From Mucilaginibacter rubeus (GTDB taxonomy: Bacteria; Bacteroidota; Bacteroidia; Sphingobacteriales; Sphingobacteriaceae), in NCBI RefSeq assembly GCF_014643835.1, contig NZ_BMKD01000001.1, positions 124,001 to 188,000 on the forward strand: a DNA stretch of 64,000 nt. Reading direction: 5' to 3'. The notes beneath the pieces are model-generated. The model did not search any database and was not told where the DNA came from. It was given only the letters and a program-made list of their open reading frames with translations. Both the position numbers and the translations under genes were made by a program. Positions 1 to 7,161 of the stretch are shown here, piece by piece. How positions within the stretch are numbered: the stretch's first letter is position 1; each line of letters begins with the position of its first letter.

Positions 1-811
1 GGATCATGCCCAATTCTTTGTATTGAACATCTTTAATGGTGATTTCAGAACCGGTCATGGCTGCAAGGCCGATAAATGAACCAATCTCGATCATATCGGG
101 CAGTAAACGGTGTTCTGTACCGCCCAGTTTTTCAACACCTTCAATGGTTAACAGGTTTGAACCGATACCGCTGATTTTAGCACCCATACGGCTCAGCATT
201 TTACAAAGCTGCTGCAGGTAAGGCTCGCAGGCGGCGTTGTAAATAGTGGTGGTGCCTTTAGCTAATACCGCGGCCATTACCACGTTGGCTGTTCCTGTTA
301 CAGAGGCTTCATCAAGCAGGATATAGGTACCTTGCAGGTTGGAGGCATCTACATTAAAGAAACCATTTTCGGGATTGTAATTAAATTGGGCCCCCAGTTT
401 CTCGAAACCCAGGAAGTGGGTATCCAACCTGCGGCGACCAATTTTATCGCCACCCGGTTTAGGGATAGATGCTTTGCCAAAACGTGCCAGCAAGGGGCCA
501 ACTATCATGATAGAACCACGTAAGCCGCCGCCCTTTGATTTAAAAGCTTCAGACAAGAAAAAATCCTGGTTGATATCTTTGGCCTCAAAGGTGTAAGTAT
601 GCTCGTTGATACGTTCAACAATAACGCCCATATCGCCAAGCAGCTCTATCAGTTTGTTTACATCCTTTATATCGGGGATGTTGCTGATGGTTACTTTTTC
701 TTCAGTAAGCAATACGGCAGATATAACCTGTAAAGCTTCGTTTTTTGCACCCTGCGGGGTTATTTCACCTTTTAGCGGTTTGCCGCCATTTATTACAAAT
801 GCGTTAGTCAT
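1..811 (-). CDS. murA: UDP-N-acetylglucosamine 1-carboxyvinyltransferase (MurA), 3' end outside window
   Basis: This cytoplasmic enzyme makes the first committed step of peptidoglycan synthesis by transferring enolpyruvate from PEP to UDP-GlcNAc. About 270 N-terminal residues are present, starting [17 protein letters not shown], with the family's KNEALQ segment near residue 23. The window edge cuts off the rest (full length is usually 420-440). The active-site loop reads [10 protein letters not shown], so the position that is Cys115 in E. coli is Asp (about residue 122, codon GAT at 448-446). Cys-to-Asp at this position is known to make MurA insensitive to fosfomycin in other bacteria. Its neighbour upstream is a DUF4290 gene on the same strand, an arrangement common in Bacteroidota. 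Identity is secure; the resistance consequence is inferred from the family. Confidence 0.95.
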   Translation of the reverse strand, partial: MTNAFVINGGKPLKGEITPQGAKNEALQVISAVLLTEEKVTISNIPDIKDVNKLIELLGDMGVIVERINEHTYTFEAKDINQDFFLSEAFKSKGGGLRGSIMIVGPLLARFGKASIPKPGGDKIGRRRLDTHFLGFEKLGAQFNYNPENGFFNVDASNLQGTYILLDEASVTGTANVVMAAVLAKGTTTIYNAACEPYLQQLCKMLSRMGAKISGIGSNLLTIEGVEKLGGTEHRLLPDMIEIGSFIGLAAMTGSEITIKDVQYKELGMI

Positions 812-985
812 GCGGAGTTTCGGATAATTGATATAATCACCAATGATAAACTGTAAAAGCTATGATCGGTTTTGCCAAATAATTTATATGGGGCAAAGAT
901 TAGAAAATTAATGGAAAAACCTTGCTAAATATCCTGTACCAAAAGATACTTTTATGAAAGAGGGAAAGCAGAAGAAAAGCAAAAG

Positions 986-1017
986 CCCTCCCCTGAAGGG
1001 GAGGGTTGGGTGGGGTT
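986..1017 (-). terminator. GC-rich palindrome acting as likely terminator after the DUF4290 gene
   Basis: The segment holds a perfect 9-bp stem (CCCTCCCCT / AGGGGAGGG) with a two-base loop, immediately past the DUF4290 stop codon. Read on the minus strand it is followed by CTTTTGCTTTTC, a usable though interrupted U tract. The same palindrome family, with the accompanying TTGGGTGGGG, recurs between other genes in the window, so it is also a dispersed repeat. Confidence 0.6.
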
Positions 1018-1756
1018 AATATTTTTTTGCGCCGCCGTTGTTACGGTTGCGGTTTTGGTTGTTGTTGCGGTTTTGATTATTGTTTTGCCTGCCGCCATTA
1101 CCGCCGCCACGGTTTTGATTGTTTTGGTTATTGTTGCGGCCGCGGTTGTTATTATTGGTATTGTTTTGCTGAAAGTTATTAGGGCGGAAATCAACACGGT
1201 TAAGGTTGATGTTCTCTTCCAGTTTCAATGTACCGCCCGATAAAGCATACAGATCAGACAGGATGCTTTCGTCGCTCACGGAGTCTTTGTTCCATTGTAC
1301 ATAGGCCATTTTCATGAAATTGGCTATAGCCTGGATCATGTGGCGCTTACGTTCAGGTTCCTCAATGGCTTTAGCTTTTTCAATCATCAGCTCAATGGTT
1401 TTGCCATAGTGCTTGTATTTGATACGCTGATGAGGATAGTTTAACGGTGCTGGTTTAATATGCACAGCATCCGGCGATGGTTTGGGATACGGTGAATCCA
1501 CATCAATCTGGTAATCAGATATGATATGCAGGTGGTCCCAAAGTTTGTGCTTAAAATCGGCTACATCGCGCAGGTGGGGGTTAAGGAAACCCATCAGGTC
1601 AATAACTACCTGTGCGTAGCGGTTACGTTCTTCTTTAGTTGGCAGCGCTACAATATATTTAACCATATTTTGTACGTTACGGCCATATTCAGACAGGATC
1701 AGTTTATTCCTGGTTGAGTTATAATCAAAATTTGCAGGCGTGTTTTCTTTAGCCAT
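1016..1756 (-). CDS. DUF4290 family protein with Asn/Arg/Gly-rich C-terminal tail
   Basis: A 246-residue cytoplasmic protein of unknown function, with no signal peptide or membrane segment. Residues 1-190 match the Bacteroidota DUF4290 family as I remember it (MAKENTPANFDYNSTRNKL start, then a helical body). From about residue 193 the protein is low-complexity, made almost only of Asn, Arg, Gly and Gln, and ends in GGAKKY. Such tails are typical of RNA-binding or disordered regions, but no function is shown. A well-formed Bacteroidota promoter lies about 100 bp upstream (1859-1889). The gene lies upstream of murA with roughly 200 bp between them, including a palindrome, so co-transcription is uncertain. 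Confidence 0.85.
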   Translation of the reverse strand: MAKENTPANFDYNSTRNKLILSEYGRNVQNMVKYIVALPTKEERNRYAQVVIDLMGFLNPHLRDVADFKHKLWDHLHIISDYQIDVDSPYPKPSPDAVHIKPAPLNYPHQRIKYKHYGKTIELMIEKAKAIEEPERKRHMIQAIANFMKMAYVQWNKDSVSDESILSDLYALSGGTLKLEENINLNRVDFRPNNFQQNNTNNNNRGRNNNQNNQNRGGGNGGRQNNNQNRNNNQNRNRNNGGAKKY

Positions 1757-1858
1757 GGTAATAATTTTTTAAGAAAGTTGAAAGTTAGCCAGGCAAATTT
1801 CCCTGATTGGAAGGGCAAAAGAGGCTAAAATTGAATTGTTACTTGTATTGAAGTAGTG

Positions 1859-1889
1859 CAAATATAAACTAATACTTATAATACGCAAA
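1859..1889 (-). promoter_or_regulatory. Bacteroidota-type promoter for the DUF4290 gene
   Basis: On the minus strand a -33 box TTTG (1889-1886) and a -7 box TATATTTG (1866-1859) are separated by exactly 19 bases. This matches the Bacteroidota primary sigma-factor consensus TTTG-N19-TAnnTTTG at every defined position. It predicts a transcript starting near 1852 with a leader of roughly 95 bases before the DUF4290 start codon. Confidence 0.7.
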
Positions 1890-1947
1890 TTACGTTGGTT
1901 AATTGTTGCAAATATTTGTTTTATTTTAGCTTTTAAACATCTACAAT

Positions 1948-3060
1948 TTGGAAAATCAGCAAATTACTATCACGCATACAGAGATCTACCGCTTCAGCAT
2001 CCCGATGGAGCCCTTTACCATTGCCACCGGAACATTATCTCACGCCCAAAATGTTTTTATCCGTGTGCATACCGATGCCGGTTTTTACGGTGTAGGGGAA
2101 TGCTCGGCTTTCCCGATGATTGTTGGCGAAACGCAGGATACCTGCCTGATTATGGCGCGTGAGTTTGCCCGCTTATGGAAAGGCAAAGATGCGCTTGATA
2201 TCGAAGCCCGGCTTGGCGAACTTCACAGTTTTACTGCCGGTAATACCACTATAAAAAGCGCCTTTGATAACGCCCTGTTTGATATAGCAGCAAAAAACGC
2301 GGGCTCGCCATTATACCAGTTTTTGGGCGGCGAAAGACGTGTTGTTGAATCAGATATTACGATAGGGATTGCCGGGCATCATACCATGGCTTTAAAAGCG
2401 CTTGATTTTAAAGCTTCCGGGGCTAATATATTAAAGGTGAAGCTGGGCAAAAACGCCGTTGAGGATGTAGAGCGCATTAAACAGATCCGTGAAGCCGTTG
2501 GCCCGGGTATGAAGATCCGTATTGATGCCAACCAGGGCTGGACTTTTAACGAAGCGGTTTTTGCCTTGCAGTCAATTGCGCAATATGATATTGAATTTTG
2601 CGAGCAGCCTATACGTACCTGGTATGATGACCGGCTGCCTGAACTTATGCAGTTGTCGCCGGTTAAGATCATGGCCGACGAAAGTGTGTATAATCATCAT
2701 GATGCCCGCAAACAAATCAACGCCGGGGCGTGCCATTATATCAATATTAAAATGGCCAAGTCTGGAGGTATTTATGAGGCTAAAAGGATTCACGACGTTG
2801 CTGCTTCATACGGGATACCCTGTATGATGGGAGGGATGCTGGAAAGCCGGATAGCATTAAGCGCCAAATTACACTTTGTATATGCCAGCCCCAATATCCG
2901 GTTTTATGACATGGATACCTGTAAACTGGGGCATTTGGTTGACCCGTGTGTTGGCGGGGCCATATATGATGGATATCATTTAACCATCGACGACGCGCCA
3001 GGCATAGGCGCCGATGCCGATGAAGTATTTTTGGCCGATTGCGAACGATTTACTATTTAA
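1948..3060 (+). CDS. Dipeptide epimerase (L-Ala-D/L-Glu epimerase-like, enolase superfamily)
   Basis: A 370-residue enolase-superfamily enzyme, probably racemising the second residue of L-Ala-D-Glu released from murein. The residues needed are visible: the Lys-x-Lys acid/base pair at 163-165 (KVKLG), metal ligands Asp193 (DANQGW), Glu219 (EQPI) and Asp244 (ADES), the opposing Lys268, and the Asp-x-Asp substrate-ammonium motif at 321-323. The numbering is very close to that of the characterised Bacillus enzyme, and Asp-x-Asp is the feature that marks dipeptide epimerases. The start is TTG; no nearer in-frame ATG would keep the N-terminal strand. A GNAT gene follows after 5 bases. Substrate range is inferred. 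Confidence 0.88.
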   Translation: MENQQITITHTEIYRFSIPMEPFTIATGTLSHAQNVFIRVHTDAGFYGVGECSAFPMIVGETQDTCLIMAREFARLWKGKDALDIEARLGELHSFTAGNTTIKSAFDNALFDIAAKNAGSPLYQFLGGERRVVESDITIGIAGHHTMALKALDFKASGANILKVKLGKNAVEDVERIKQIREAVGPGMKIRIDANQGWTFNEAVFALQSIAQYDIEFCEQPIRTWYDDRLPELMQLSPVKIMADESVYNHHDARKQINAGACHYINIKMAKSGGIYEAKRIHDVAASYGIPCMMGGMLESRIALSAKLHFVYASPNIRFYDMDTCKLGHLVDPCVGGAIYDGYHLTIDDAPGIGADADEVFLADCERFTI

Positions 3061-3065
3061 CAAAT

Positions 3066-3521
3066 ATGCTGATCAGAAAAGCTACCATTGAAGACCTGCC
3101 CGTATTGCTTCAATTTGAGCAGGGTATAATTACTGCCGAACGCCCTTTTGATAGCACGCTTAAACCCGATCCTATCAGTTATTATGATTTGAAGGCGTTC
3201 ATAACCTCAACAGATGTGCAGGTTTTGGTAGCCGAAATTGACGGGGAGATAGCGGGCAGCGGATATGCCCGAATTAAAAAGAACCCGGACGCGTACTATG
3301 ACTTTGAAAAATATGCTTACCTGGGTTTTATGTATGTGCTGCCTGAATACCGGGGTATGGGAGTAAACCAGGCCATAATAGAAGAATTGAAGAAATGGAC
3401 AGTTGAGCAGGGGTTGACCGAAATAAGGCTCGAGGTATATAATGATAATATTGGAGCCATTAAAGCCTATGAAAAGGCAGGATTTAAAAAACGTATGATC
3501 GAAATGCGGATAAGGCTGTAA
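3066..3521 (+). CDS. GNAT-family N-acetyltransferase
   Basis: A 151-residue cytoplasmic acetyltransferase of the GNAT fold, which moves acetyl from acetyl-CoA to an amine. The acetyl-CoA loop is readable near residues 100-110 (PEYRGMGVNQAIIEEL, the R/Q-x-x-G-x-G/A motif) and the family's C-terminal NIGAIKAYEKAGFKK segment is intact. I chose the ATG at 3066, giving MLIRKATIEDLP, the usual GNAT beginning. A longer frame would overlap the epimerase gene. It follows the epimerase by 5 bases, so the two are probably co-transcribed. The substrate cannot be told from sequence. Confidence 0.85.
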   Translation: MLIRKATIEDLPVLLQFEQGIITAERPFDSTLKPDPISYYDLKAFITSTDVQVLVAEIDGEIAGSGYARIKKNPDAYYDFEKYAYLGFMYVLPEYRGMGVNQAIIEELKKWTVEQGLTEIRLEVYNDNIGAIKAYEKAGFKKRMIEMRIRL

Positions 3522-3536
3522 TTGAATTATATAAAA

Positions 3537-3565
3537 CGAGCCGGTAAGTTTCCCTTGCCGGCTCG
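3537..3565. terminator. Bidirectional hairpin between convergent genes
   Basis: A 12-bp stem (3537-3548 with 3554-3565, one G-T wobble) with a 5-base loop sits between the GNAT gene and the convergent 45-residue gene. On the minus strand it is followed by TTTTAT, making it a reasonable intrinsic terminator there. On the plus strand the tail is G-rich, so termination in that direction is less certain. Confidence 0.65.
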
Positions 3566-3584
3566 TGGGGGTGTTATACATATT

Positions 3585-3722
3585 TTATAACAGAGGCTTT
3601 CGCTTCATTTTATTTTCGCTTAAGGCTTTAGCTGTTTTTGTTTTTTCCTGTTTTGATGATTTTAGATCGCGCAACTGCTTAGATGCATCGGTCTTTTCTT
3701 TGTCCAATTCTTTAGTTGCCAT
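3585..3722 (-). CDS. Small basic hypothetical protein (45 aa)
   Basis: This reading frame encodes a lysine-rich, strongly hydrophilic 45-residue peptide beginning MATKELDKEKTDASKQ and ending NKMKRKPLL, with no signal peptide or membrane segment. I preferred the internal ATG at 3722, because the upstream extension is hydrophobic and unlike the rest and the internal start has A-rich DNA before it. The stop is followed by a hairpin with a T tract. I do not recognise the family. Small helical basic proteins of this kind occur in Bacteroidota, but no role can be assigned. Confidence 0.5.
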   Translation of the reverse strand: MATKELDKEKTDASKQLRDLKSSKQEKTKTAKALSENKMKRKPLL

Positions 3723-3825
3723 GTTTTTGATTTTTGTATAGTTAGATAATATCATAAATATATTATTTGTTTTACCCAAATCAAAAAATAACTGCCGTTA
3801 TCGCGCAAATTAAAGCTTCATGACA

Positions 3826-5196
3826 TTAGTTTGATAACTCCGCAAAGTATTTGTGAAACAGCGGAATGGTTTCTATGCCTTTATAATAATTGTAAATATC
3901 ATATTTCTCATTAGGCGAGTGCAGGGCATCGCTATCAAGCCCGAAACCCATCAATACAGTTTTTAAACCAAGCTCGGCTTCAAACAAAGCAACAATTGGG
4001 ATACTACCCCCACCCCGGGTTGGGATAGGCTCTTTACCAAATGATTCGGCAATGGCTTTTTGAGCAGCACGGTAAGCCACACTGTCGGTTGGGGTTACAG
4101 CCGGTTCGCCGCCATGATGCGGGGTTACCTTAACCTTAACATAGGGAGGTGCAATACTTAAAAAATGGTCGGTAAAGAGTTTGGTTATAGCTTCTGACGT
4201 TTGGTTGGGCACTAAACGCATAGAGATTTTGGCATTGGCTTTTGAAGGCAACACTGTTTTGGCGCCTTCGCCTATATAGCCGCCCCAAATGCCGTTTAGC
4301 TCAAGAGTAGGACGGGTGCCTGTACGTTCAAAAGTACTGTAGCCCTTTTCGCCCCAAAGCTCGGCTACATCAAGGTCTTGTTTGTATCCGGCTTCATCAT
4401 AAGGCGCTCTGTTAAGGGCTTTGCGTTCTGCTTCGCTAAGCGGTACCACATCGTTATAAAAACCGGGAATGGTGATATGATTGTTTTCATCATGCAGACT
4501 GGCAATCATCTGGGCCAGGATGGTGATAGGGTTAGCTACAGCGCCGCCGTAAACACCCGAATGCAGGTCGCGGTTAGGGCCGGTTACTTCTACCTCAAGA
4601 TAGGAAAGGCCGCGTAAACCTGTTTCAAGTGAAGGATGTTCCATGCTGATCATCGAAGTATCAGAGATCAGCACCACATCGGCTTTCAACTTTTCCTTGT
4701 TGGCTTTCACAAAGATGCCCAGGTTGGATGAACCCACTTCTTCTTCGCCCTCAATCATAAACTTAATATTGCAAGGAAGTGTACCGGTTTGCATCATCAG
4801 CTCAAAGGCTTTTACATGCATGTAAAACTGTCCTTTATCATCGCAGGCACCGCGGGCGTATATTTTTCCATCCCGAACAGTTGGTTCAAAAGGAGGTGTT
4901 TTCCACAGTTCCAACGGATCTGGCGGTTGTACATCGTAGTGCCCATAAACCAATACGGTAGGTTTGGAAGCATCTATGATCTTTTCGCCGTATACAATAG
5001 GGTAGCCGGCGGTTTGGCATATTTCAACATTATCAGCTCCGGCATCGCGGAGCTTTGCTGCCACATAATCGGCAGTTTTTAATACTTCAGGTTTGTATTT
5101 TGGATCGGCACTAACCGATGCTAAACGTAACAGGTCAAATAACTCATCAAGTAAACGCTGTTTGTTTTGCTCAACATATTGCTTTATGTGCTGCAT
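3826..5196 (-). CDS. M20-family dipeptidase (metallopeptidase)
   Basis: A 456-residue cytoplasmic zinc peptidase of the M20 group, cleaving dipeptides or short peptides. Di-metal-site residues are visible: His86 and Asp88 (YGHYDVQP), bridging Asp119 (ACDDKG), the Glu151/Glu152 pair (EGEEEVGS), Asp179 and His426 (ALHSPNE). The inserted dimerisation (lid) domain spans about 195-345 and contains the DLHSGVYGG motif. Length is normal for M20 dipeptidases. It lies downstream of the KRDLGSAD peptide cluster on the same strand, separated by 122 bp, so read-through is possible. A role in cleaving those peptides would be speculation; peptide nutrition or murein dipeptide turnover fits equally. Confidence 0.92.
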   Translation of the reverse strand: MQHIKQYVEQNKQRLLDELFDLLRLASVSADPKYKPEVLKTADYVAAKLRDAGADNVEICQTAGYPIVYGEKIIDASKPTVLVYGHYDVQPPDPLELWKTPPFEPTVRDGKIYARGACDDKGQFYMHVKAFELMMQTGTLPCNIKFMIEGEEEVGSSNLGIFVKANKEKLKADVVLISDTSMISMEHPSLETGLRGLSYLEVEVTGPNRDLHSGVYGGAVANPITILAQMIASLHDENNHITIPGFYNDVVPLSEAERKALNRAPYDEAGYKQDLDVAELWGEKGYSTFERTGTRPTLELNGIWGGYIGEGAKTVLPSKANAKISMRLVPNQTSEAITKLFTDHFLSIAPPYVKVKVTPHHGGEPAVTPTDSVAYRAAQKAIAESFGKEPIPTRGGGSIPIVALFEAELGLKTVLMGFGLDSDALHSPNEKYDIYNYYKGIETIPLFHKYFAELSN

Positions 5197-5318
5197 AATA
5201 TTATTGTTTGCAGCAAATATAGTTAGTTCATTGGTTCACTCGTTCATTAGTTTATTGGTGAATGAAATTAACCGCGAAAACCAGTAATTCACCAATTCAA
5301 TAATTCCCAAATTGATTA

Positions 5319-5486
5319 TTAATCTGCCGAACCCAGATCTGATTTTGGTGTATTGACAGCCTTAGTGGCAAACTCAACTTTCTCGACTTTTATTTTAGCT
5401 TCTTGTTTAGGCGCTTTATGAGTTAATGATACAGCGGTAAGGCCTGTAGCTATTAAAACCGCTGCTGCAATGATGAATTTCTTCAT
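5319..5486 (-). CDS. Small exported protein ending in KSDLGSAD (55 aa), member of KRDLGSAD family
   Basis: A 55-residue protein with an N-terminal signal peptide (MKKFIIAAAVLIATGLTAVS), a charged middle segment (residues 24-45) and the C-terminus PKSDLGSAD directly before the stop. This tail matches the repeat of the adjacent 333-residue protein, with Arg changed to Ser. Its codons for LGSAD differ from those in the neighbouring genes, so the match is kept at protein level. It is the last of five same-strand genes with the tail, 60 bases after the multi-copy gene. I know no named family. Export is inferred from the signal peptide; a role as peptide precursor is a hypothesis. Confidence 0.75.
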   Translation of the reverse strand: MKKFIIAAAVLIATGLTAVSLTHKAPKQEAKIKVEKVEFATKAVNTPKSDLGSAD

Positions 5487-5546
5487 GTTGTCAACTATTC
5501 AAATTTTAGTTTATAACATATGATTTTATAATAGAAGAGTTGTTGA

Positions 5547-6548
5547 TTATGCCATAAAATCAGCAGAGCCTAAATCTCTTTTTGGACCAGGACCAGACAT
5601 AGCAAAATCAGCAGAGCCTAAATCTCTTTTTGGACCAGGACCAGACATAGCGAAATCAGCAGAACCTAAGTCTCTTTTTGGACCAGGACCAGACATAGCA
5701 AAATCAGCAGAGCCTAAATCTCTTTTTGGACCAGGACCAGACATAGCAAAATCAGCAGAGCCTAAATCTCTTTTTGGACCAGGGCCAGACATAGCAAAAT
5801 CAGCAGAGCCTAAATCTCTTTTTGGACCAGGACCAGACATAGCAAAATCAGCAGAGCCTAAATCTCTTTTTGGACCAGGACCAGACATAGCAAAATCAGC
5901 AGAACCTAAATCTCTTTTTGGACCAGGGCCAGACATAGCGAAGTCAGCAGAACCTAAGTCGCGTTTTGGCTGAGGACCGAAAGCGAAATCAGCAGAACCA
6001 AGATCACGTTTTGGCTGAGGACCGAAGGCGAAATCAGCAGAACCTAAGTCGCGTTTTGGCTGAGGACCGAAAGCGAAATCAGCAGAACCAAGATCACGTT
6101 TTGGTTGAGGACCGAAGGCGAAATCAGCAGAACCTAAGTCGCGTTTTGGCTGAGGACCGAAGGCGAAATCAGCAGAACCAAGATCACGTTTTGGCTGAGG
6201 GCCACAGGCGAAATCAGCGGAACCAAGATCACGTTTTGGTTGAGGACCGAAAGCAAAATCAGCAGAACCTAAGTCGCGTTTTGGCTGAGGACCGAAGGCG
6301 AAATCAGCAGAACCTAAGTCACGTTTTGGCTGAGGACCGAAAGCAAAATCAGCAGAACCAAGATCACGTTTTGGCTGAGGACCACGGGCAAAATCAGCGG
6401 AACCAAGATCTCGTTTTGGTTGAGGGCCACGAGCATCAGCAGAACCTAAGTCACGTTTTGGTTGAGGGCCGTTAGCGGCATTTGCTAATGTGGTGGCCGA
6501 TAATATGGTGCTTAATGCTAAAGTTGCTATTAGTGTTAAATTTTTCAT
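5547..6548 (-). CDS. Exported multi-copy repeat protein: 20 tandem KRDLGSAD units (333 aa)
   Basis: A signal peptide of about 25 residues (MKNLTLIATLALSTILSATT, then LANAAN) is followed only by repeats. Residues 27-204 hold 12 units of the form GPQPKRDLGSADFAF, with small linker variants (AR, FAR, FAC). Residues 205-333 hold 8 units of the form MSGPGPKRDLGSADFA, the last ending FMA. The core KRDLGSAD is invariant in all 20 copies, whereas the two linker residues vary. There is a single Cys, in the FAC linker. No globular domain, membrane anchor or sorting signal is visible. The layout, a signal peptide plus many identical short peptides, is that of a multi-copy peptide precursor such as yeast pro-alpha-factor. 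The four flanking genes carry the same peptide once. Function is unproven. Confidence 0.85.
   Translation of the reverse strand: MKNLTLIATLALSTILSATTLANAANGPQPKRDLGSADARGPQPKRDLGSADFARGPQPKRDLGSADFAFGPQPKRDLGSADFAFGPQPKRDLGSADFAFGPQPKRDLGSADFACGPQPKRDLGSADFAFGPQPKRDLGSADFAFGPQPKRDLGSADFAFGPQPKRDLGSADFAFGPQPKRDLGSADFAFGPQPKRDLGSADFAMSGPGPKRDLGSADFAMSGPGPKRDLGSADFAMSGPGPKRDLGSADFAMSGPGPKRDLGSADFAMSGPGPKRDLGSADFAMSGPGPKRDLGSADFAMSGPGPKRDLGSADFAMSGPGPKRDLGSADFMA
5550..6470. repeat. In-frame tandem repeat: 12 x 45-bp and 8 x 48-bp units
   Basis: The coding repeat falls in two blocks. The block at 5550-5936 has eight nearly identical 48-bp units, pointing to recent expansion. The block at 5937-6470 has twelve units of 45 bp (the first coding unit is 42 bp). 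There, two codon versions of the same peptide alternate (CGTGATCTTGGT and CGCGACTTAGGT for RDLG), making a 90-bp higher-order unit over at least six copies. Copies differ mainly at synonymous positions. Confidence 0.95.
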
Positions 6549-6617
6549 GATGTTTTTAATGTGGGGGTACGTAAATATTTTTTGTTTATTAAATCTCTTG
6601 TTCGTTAATGTCTTTTT

Positions 6618-6770
6618 TTAGTCGGCGCTGCCTAAGTCTCTTTTAAAACCGGTTGTCAGCGAGTTCACTGGTGCAATCACCATTTTGGTTTTGTTTTCAT
6701 TTTTGTTTGTAGCTGATGATAATGCACCTGCACTAAGGGCTACTGTTGCTATGAGGATGAATTTTTTCAT
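6618..6770 (-). CDS. Small exported protein ending in GFKRDLGSAD (50 aa)
   Basis: A 50-residue product with a signal peptide (MKKFILIATVALSAGALSSA), a short polar region (residues 21-38) and the exact C-terminus TTGFKRDLGSAD, then TAA. The tail is spelled AAAAGAGACTTAGGC followed by AGCGCCGAC, different from its neighbours. It lies 69 bases upstream of the multi-copy gene and 35 bases downstream of the next member, all on one strand, so one transcript is likely. No Cys, so no lipidation. Not a family I recognise. Its small size means automated annotation could miss it. Confidence 0.78.
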   Translation of the reverse strand: MKKFILIATVALSAGALSSATNKNENKTKMVIAPVNSLTTGFKRDLGSAD

Positions 6771-6805
6771 GTTGTTTTATGTTTTATTGATCTTGAATAG
6801 ATAAA

Positions 6806-6949
6806 TCAGTCCGCACTTCCCAGGTCTCTTTTGTAACCGGTTGCGAATAAGTGAAGGTTAGCAAACTCAGCTTTTGGTCTTTCCTTTTTGCAGGATGAAA
6901 TGACCCCGGTGAACAGAATTGCTAAAGCGATGGTGATTATCTTTTTCAT
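6806..6949 (-). CDS. Small lipoprotein-like protein ending in GYKRDLGSAD (47 aa)
   Basis: This 47-residue product has a signal sequence ending in a lipobox, TGVISSC with Cys20, so it is probably cleaved by signal peptidase II and lipidated, unlike the other members. The mature part is only 28 residues: a charged KKERPKAEFAN segment, then ATGYKRDLGSAD directly before TGA. The tail uses AAAAGAGACCTGGGA and AGTGCGGAC. Gene spacing is 50 bases from the upstream member and 35 from the downstream one. In Gram-positive bacteria some peptide pheromones are cut from lipoprotein signal peptides, but here the conserved part is the C-terminus. Confidence 0.78.
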   Translation of the reverse strand: MKKIITIALAILFTGVISSCKKERPKAEFANLHLFATGYKRDLGSAD

Positions 6950-6999
6950 GATCGTGTTATATTATCGATGTGGAACTTCCTGTATGATTTAATTGGATT

Positions 7000-7161
7000 T
7001 CAGTCGGCGCTTCCCAGGTCGCGTTTAAAACCTGCCGGCGTTTTGTTGAAATTGACAGCTGTTGGCTGTACGTCTTTTTTTGCCGATGATGACAAAACTG
7101 ATGACGATGAGAGCACTCCGGCGCCTATGGTAAGGAGTACAAAAAACACTGCTTTTTTCAT
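7000..7161 (-). CDS. Small exported protein ending in GFKRDLGSAD (53 aa), first gene of the cluster
   Basis: A 53-residue protein with a hydrophobic signal (MKKAVFFVLLTIGAGVLSSS), a serine-rich stretch, a short linker (KKDVQPTAVNFNKTPA) and the terminal GFKRDLGSAD followed by TGA. The tail is encoded AAACGCGACCTGGGA and AGCGCCGAC. It is the promoter-proximal member of the five-gene set, lying next to the long AT-rich divergent region shared with the TPR sensor gene. Only A/T-rich DNA precedes the ATG, as usual for Bacteroidota. Family unknown to me; secretion is inferred from the signal peptide. Confidence 0.78.
   Translation of the reverse strand: MKKAVFFVLLTIGAGVLSSSSVLSSSAKKDVQPTAVNFNKTPAGFKRDLGSAD

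Noticed and set aside
1010-1243. Plus-strand hydrophobic open frame opposite the DUF4290 tail
   Set aside because: It is antisense to the Asn-rich tail, where the low-complexity codons give Val/Ala/Ile on the other strand.
1927-1947. Promoter for the dipeptide epimerase (TAGCTTTT)
   Set aside because: Near match only, and the -33 TTG is at a 21-base distance; not strong enough to list as a feature.
5550-6470. Regular 45/48-bp repeats considered as a CRISPR array
   Set aside because: There are no unique spacers, the repeats are contiguous and keep one reading frame, and no cas genes occur in the window.
5966-6475. A 169-codon open frame on the plus strand across the repeat gene (MAEDRKRNQQNQ...)
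   Set aside because: It is antisense to the KRDLGSAD repeat protein. Repeating DNA without stops in one frame leaves other frames open; no signal peptide or conserved start is present, and its peptide varies while the sense peptide is fixed.
5319-7161. RiPP (ribosomally made, modified peptide) precursor cluster
   Set aside because: No modification enzyme (lanthionine synthase, radical SAM, ATP-grasp, YcaO) or dedicated RiPP peptidase is encoded nearby, and all five have Sec-type leaders.
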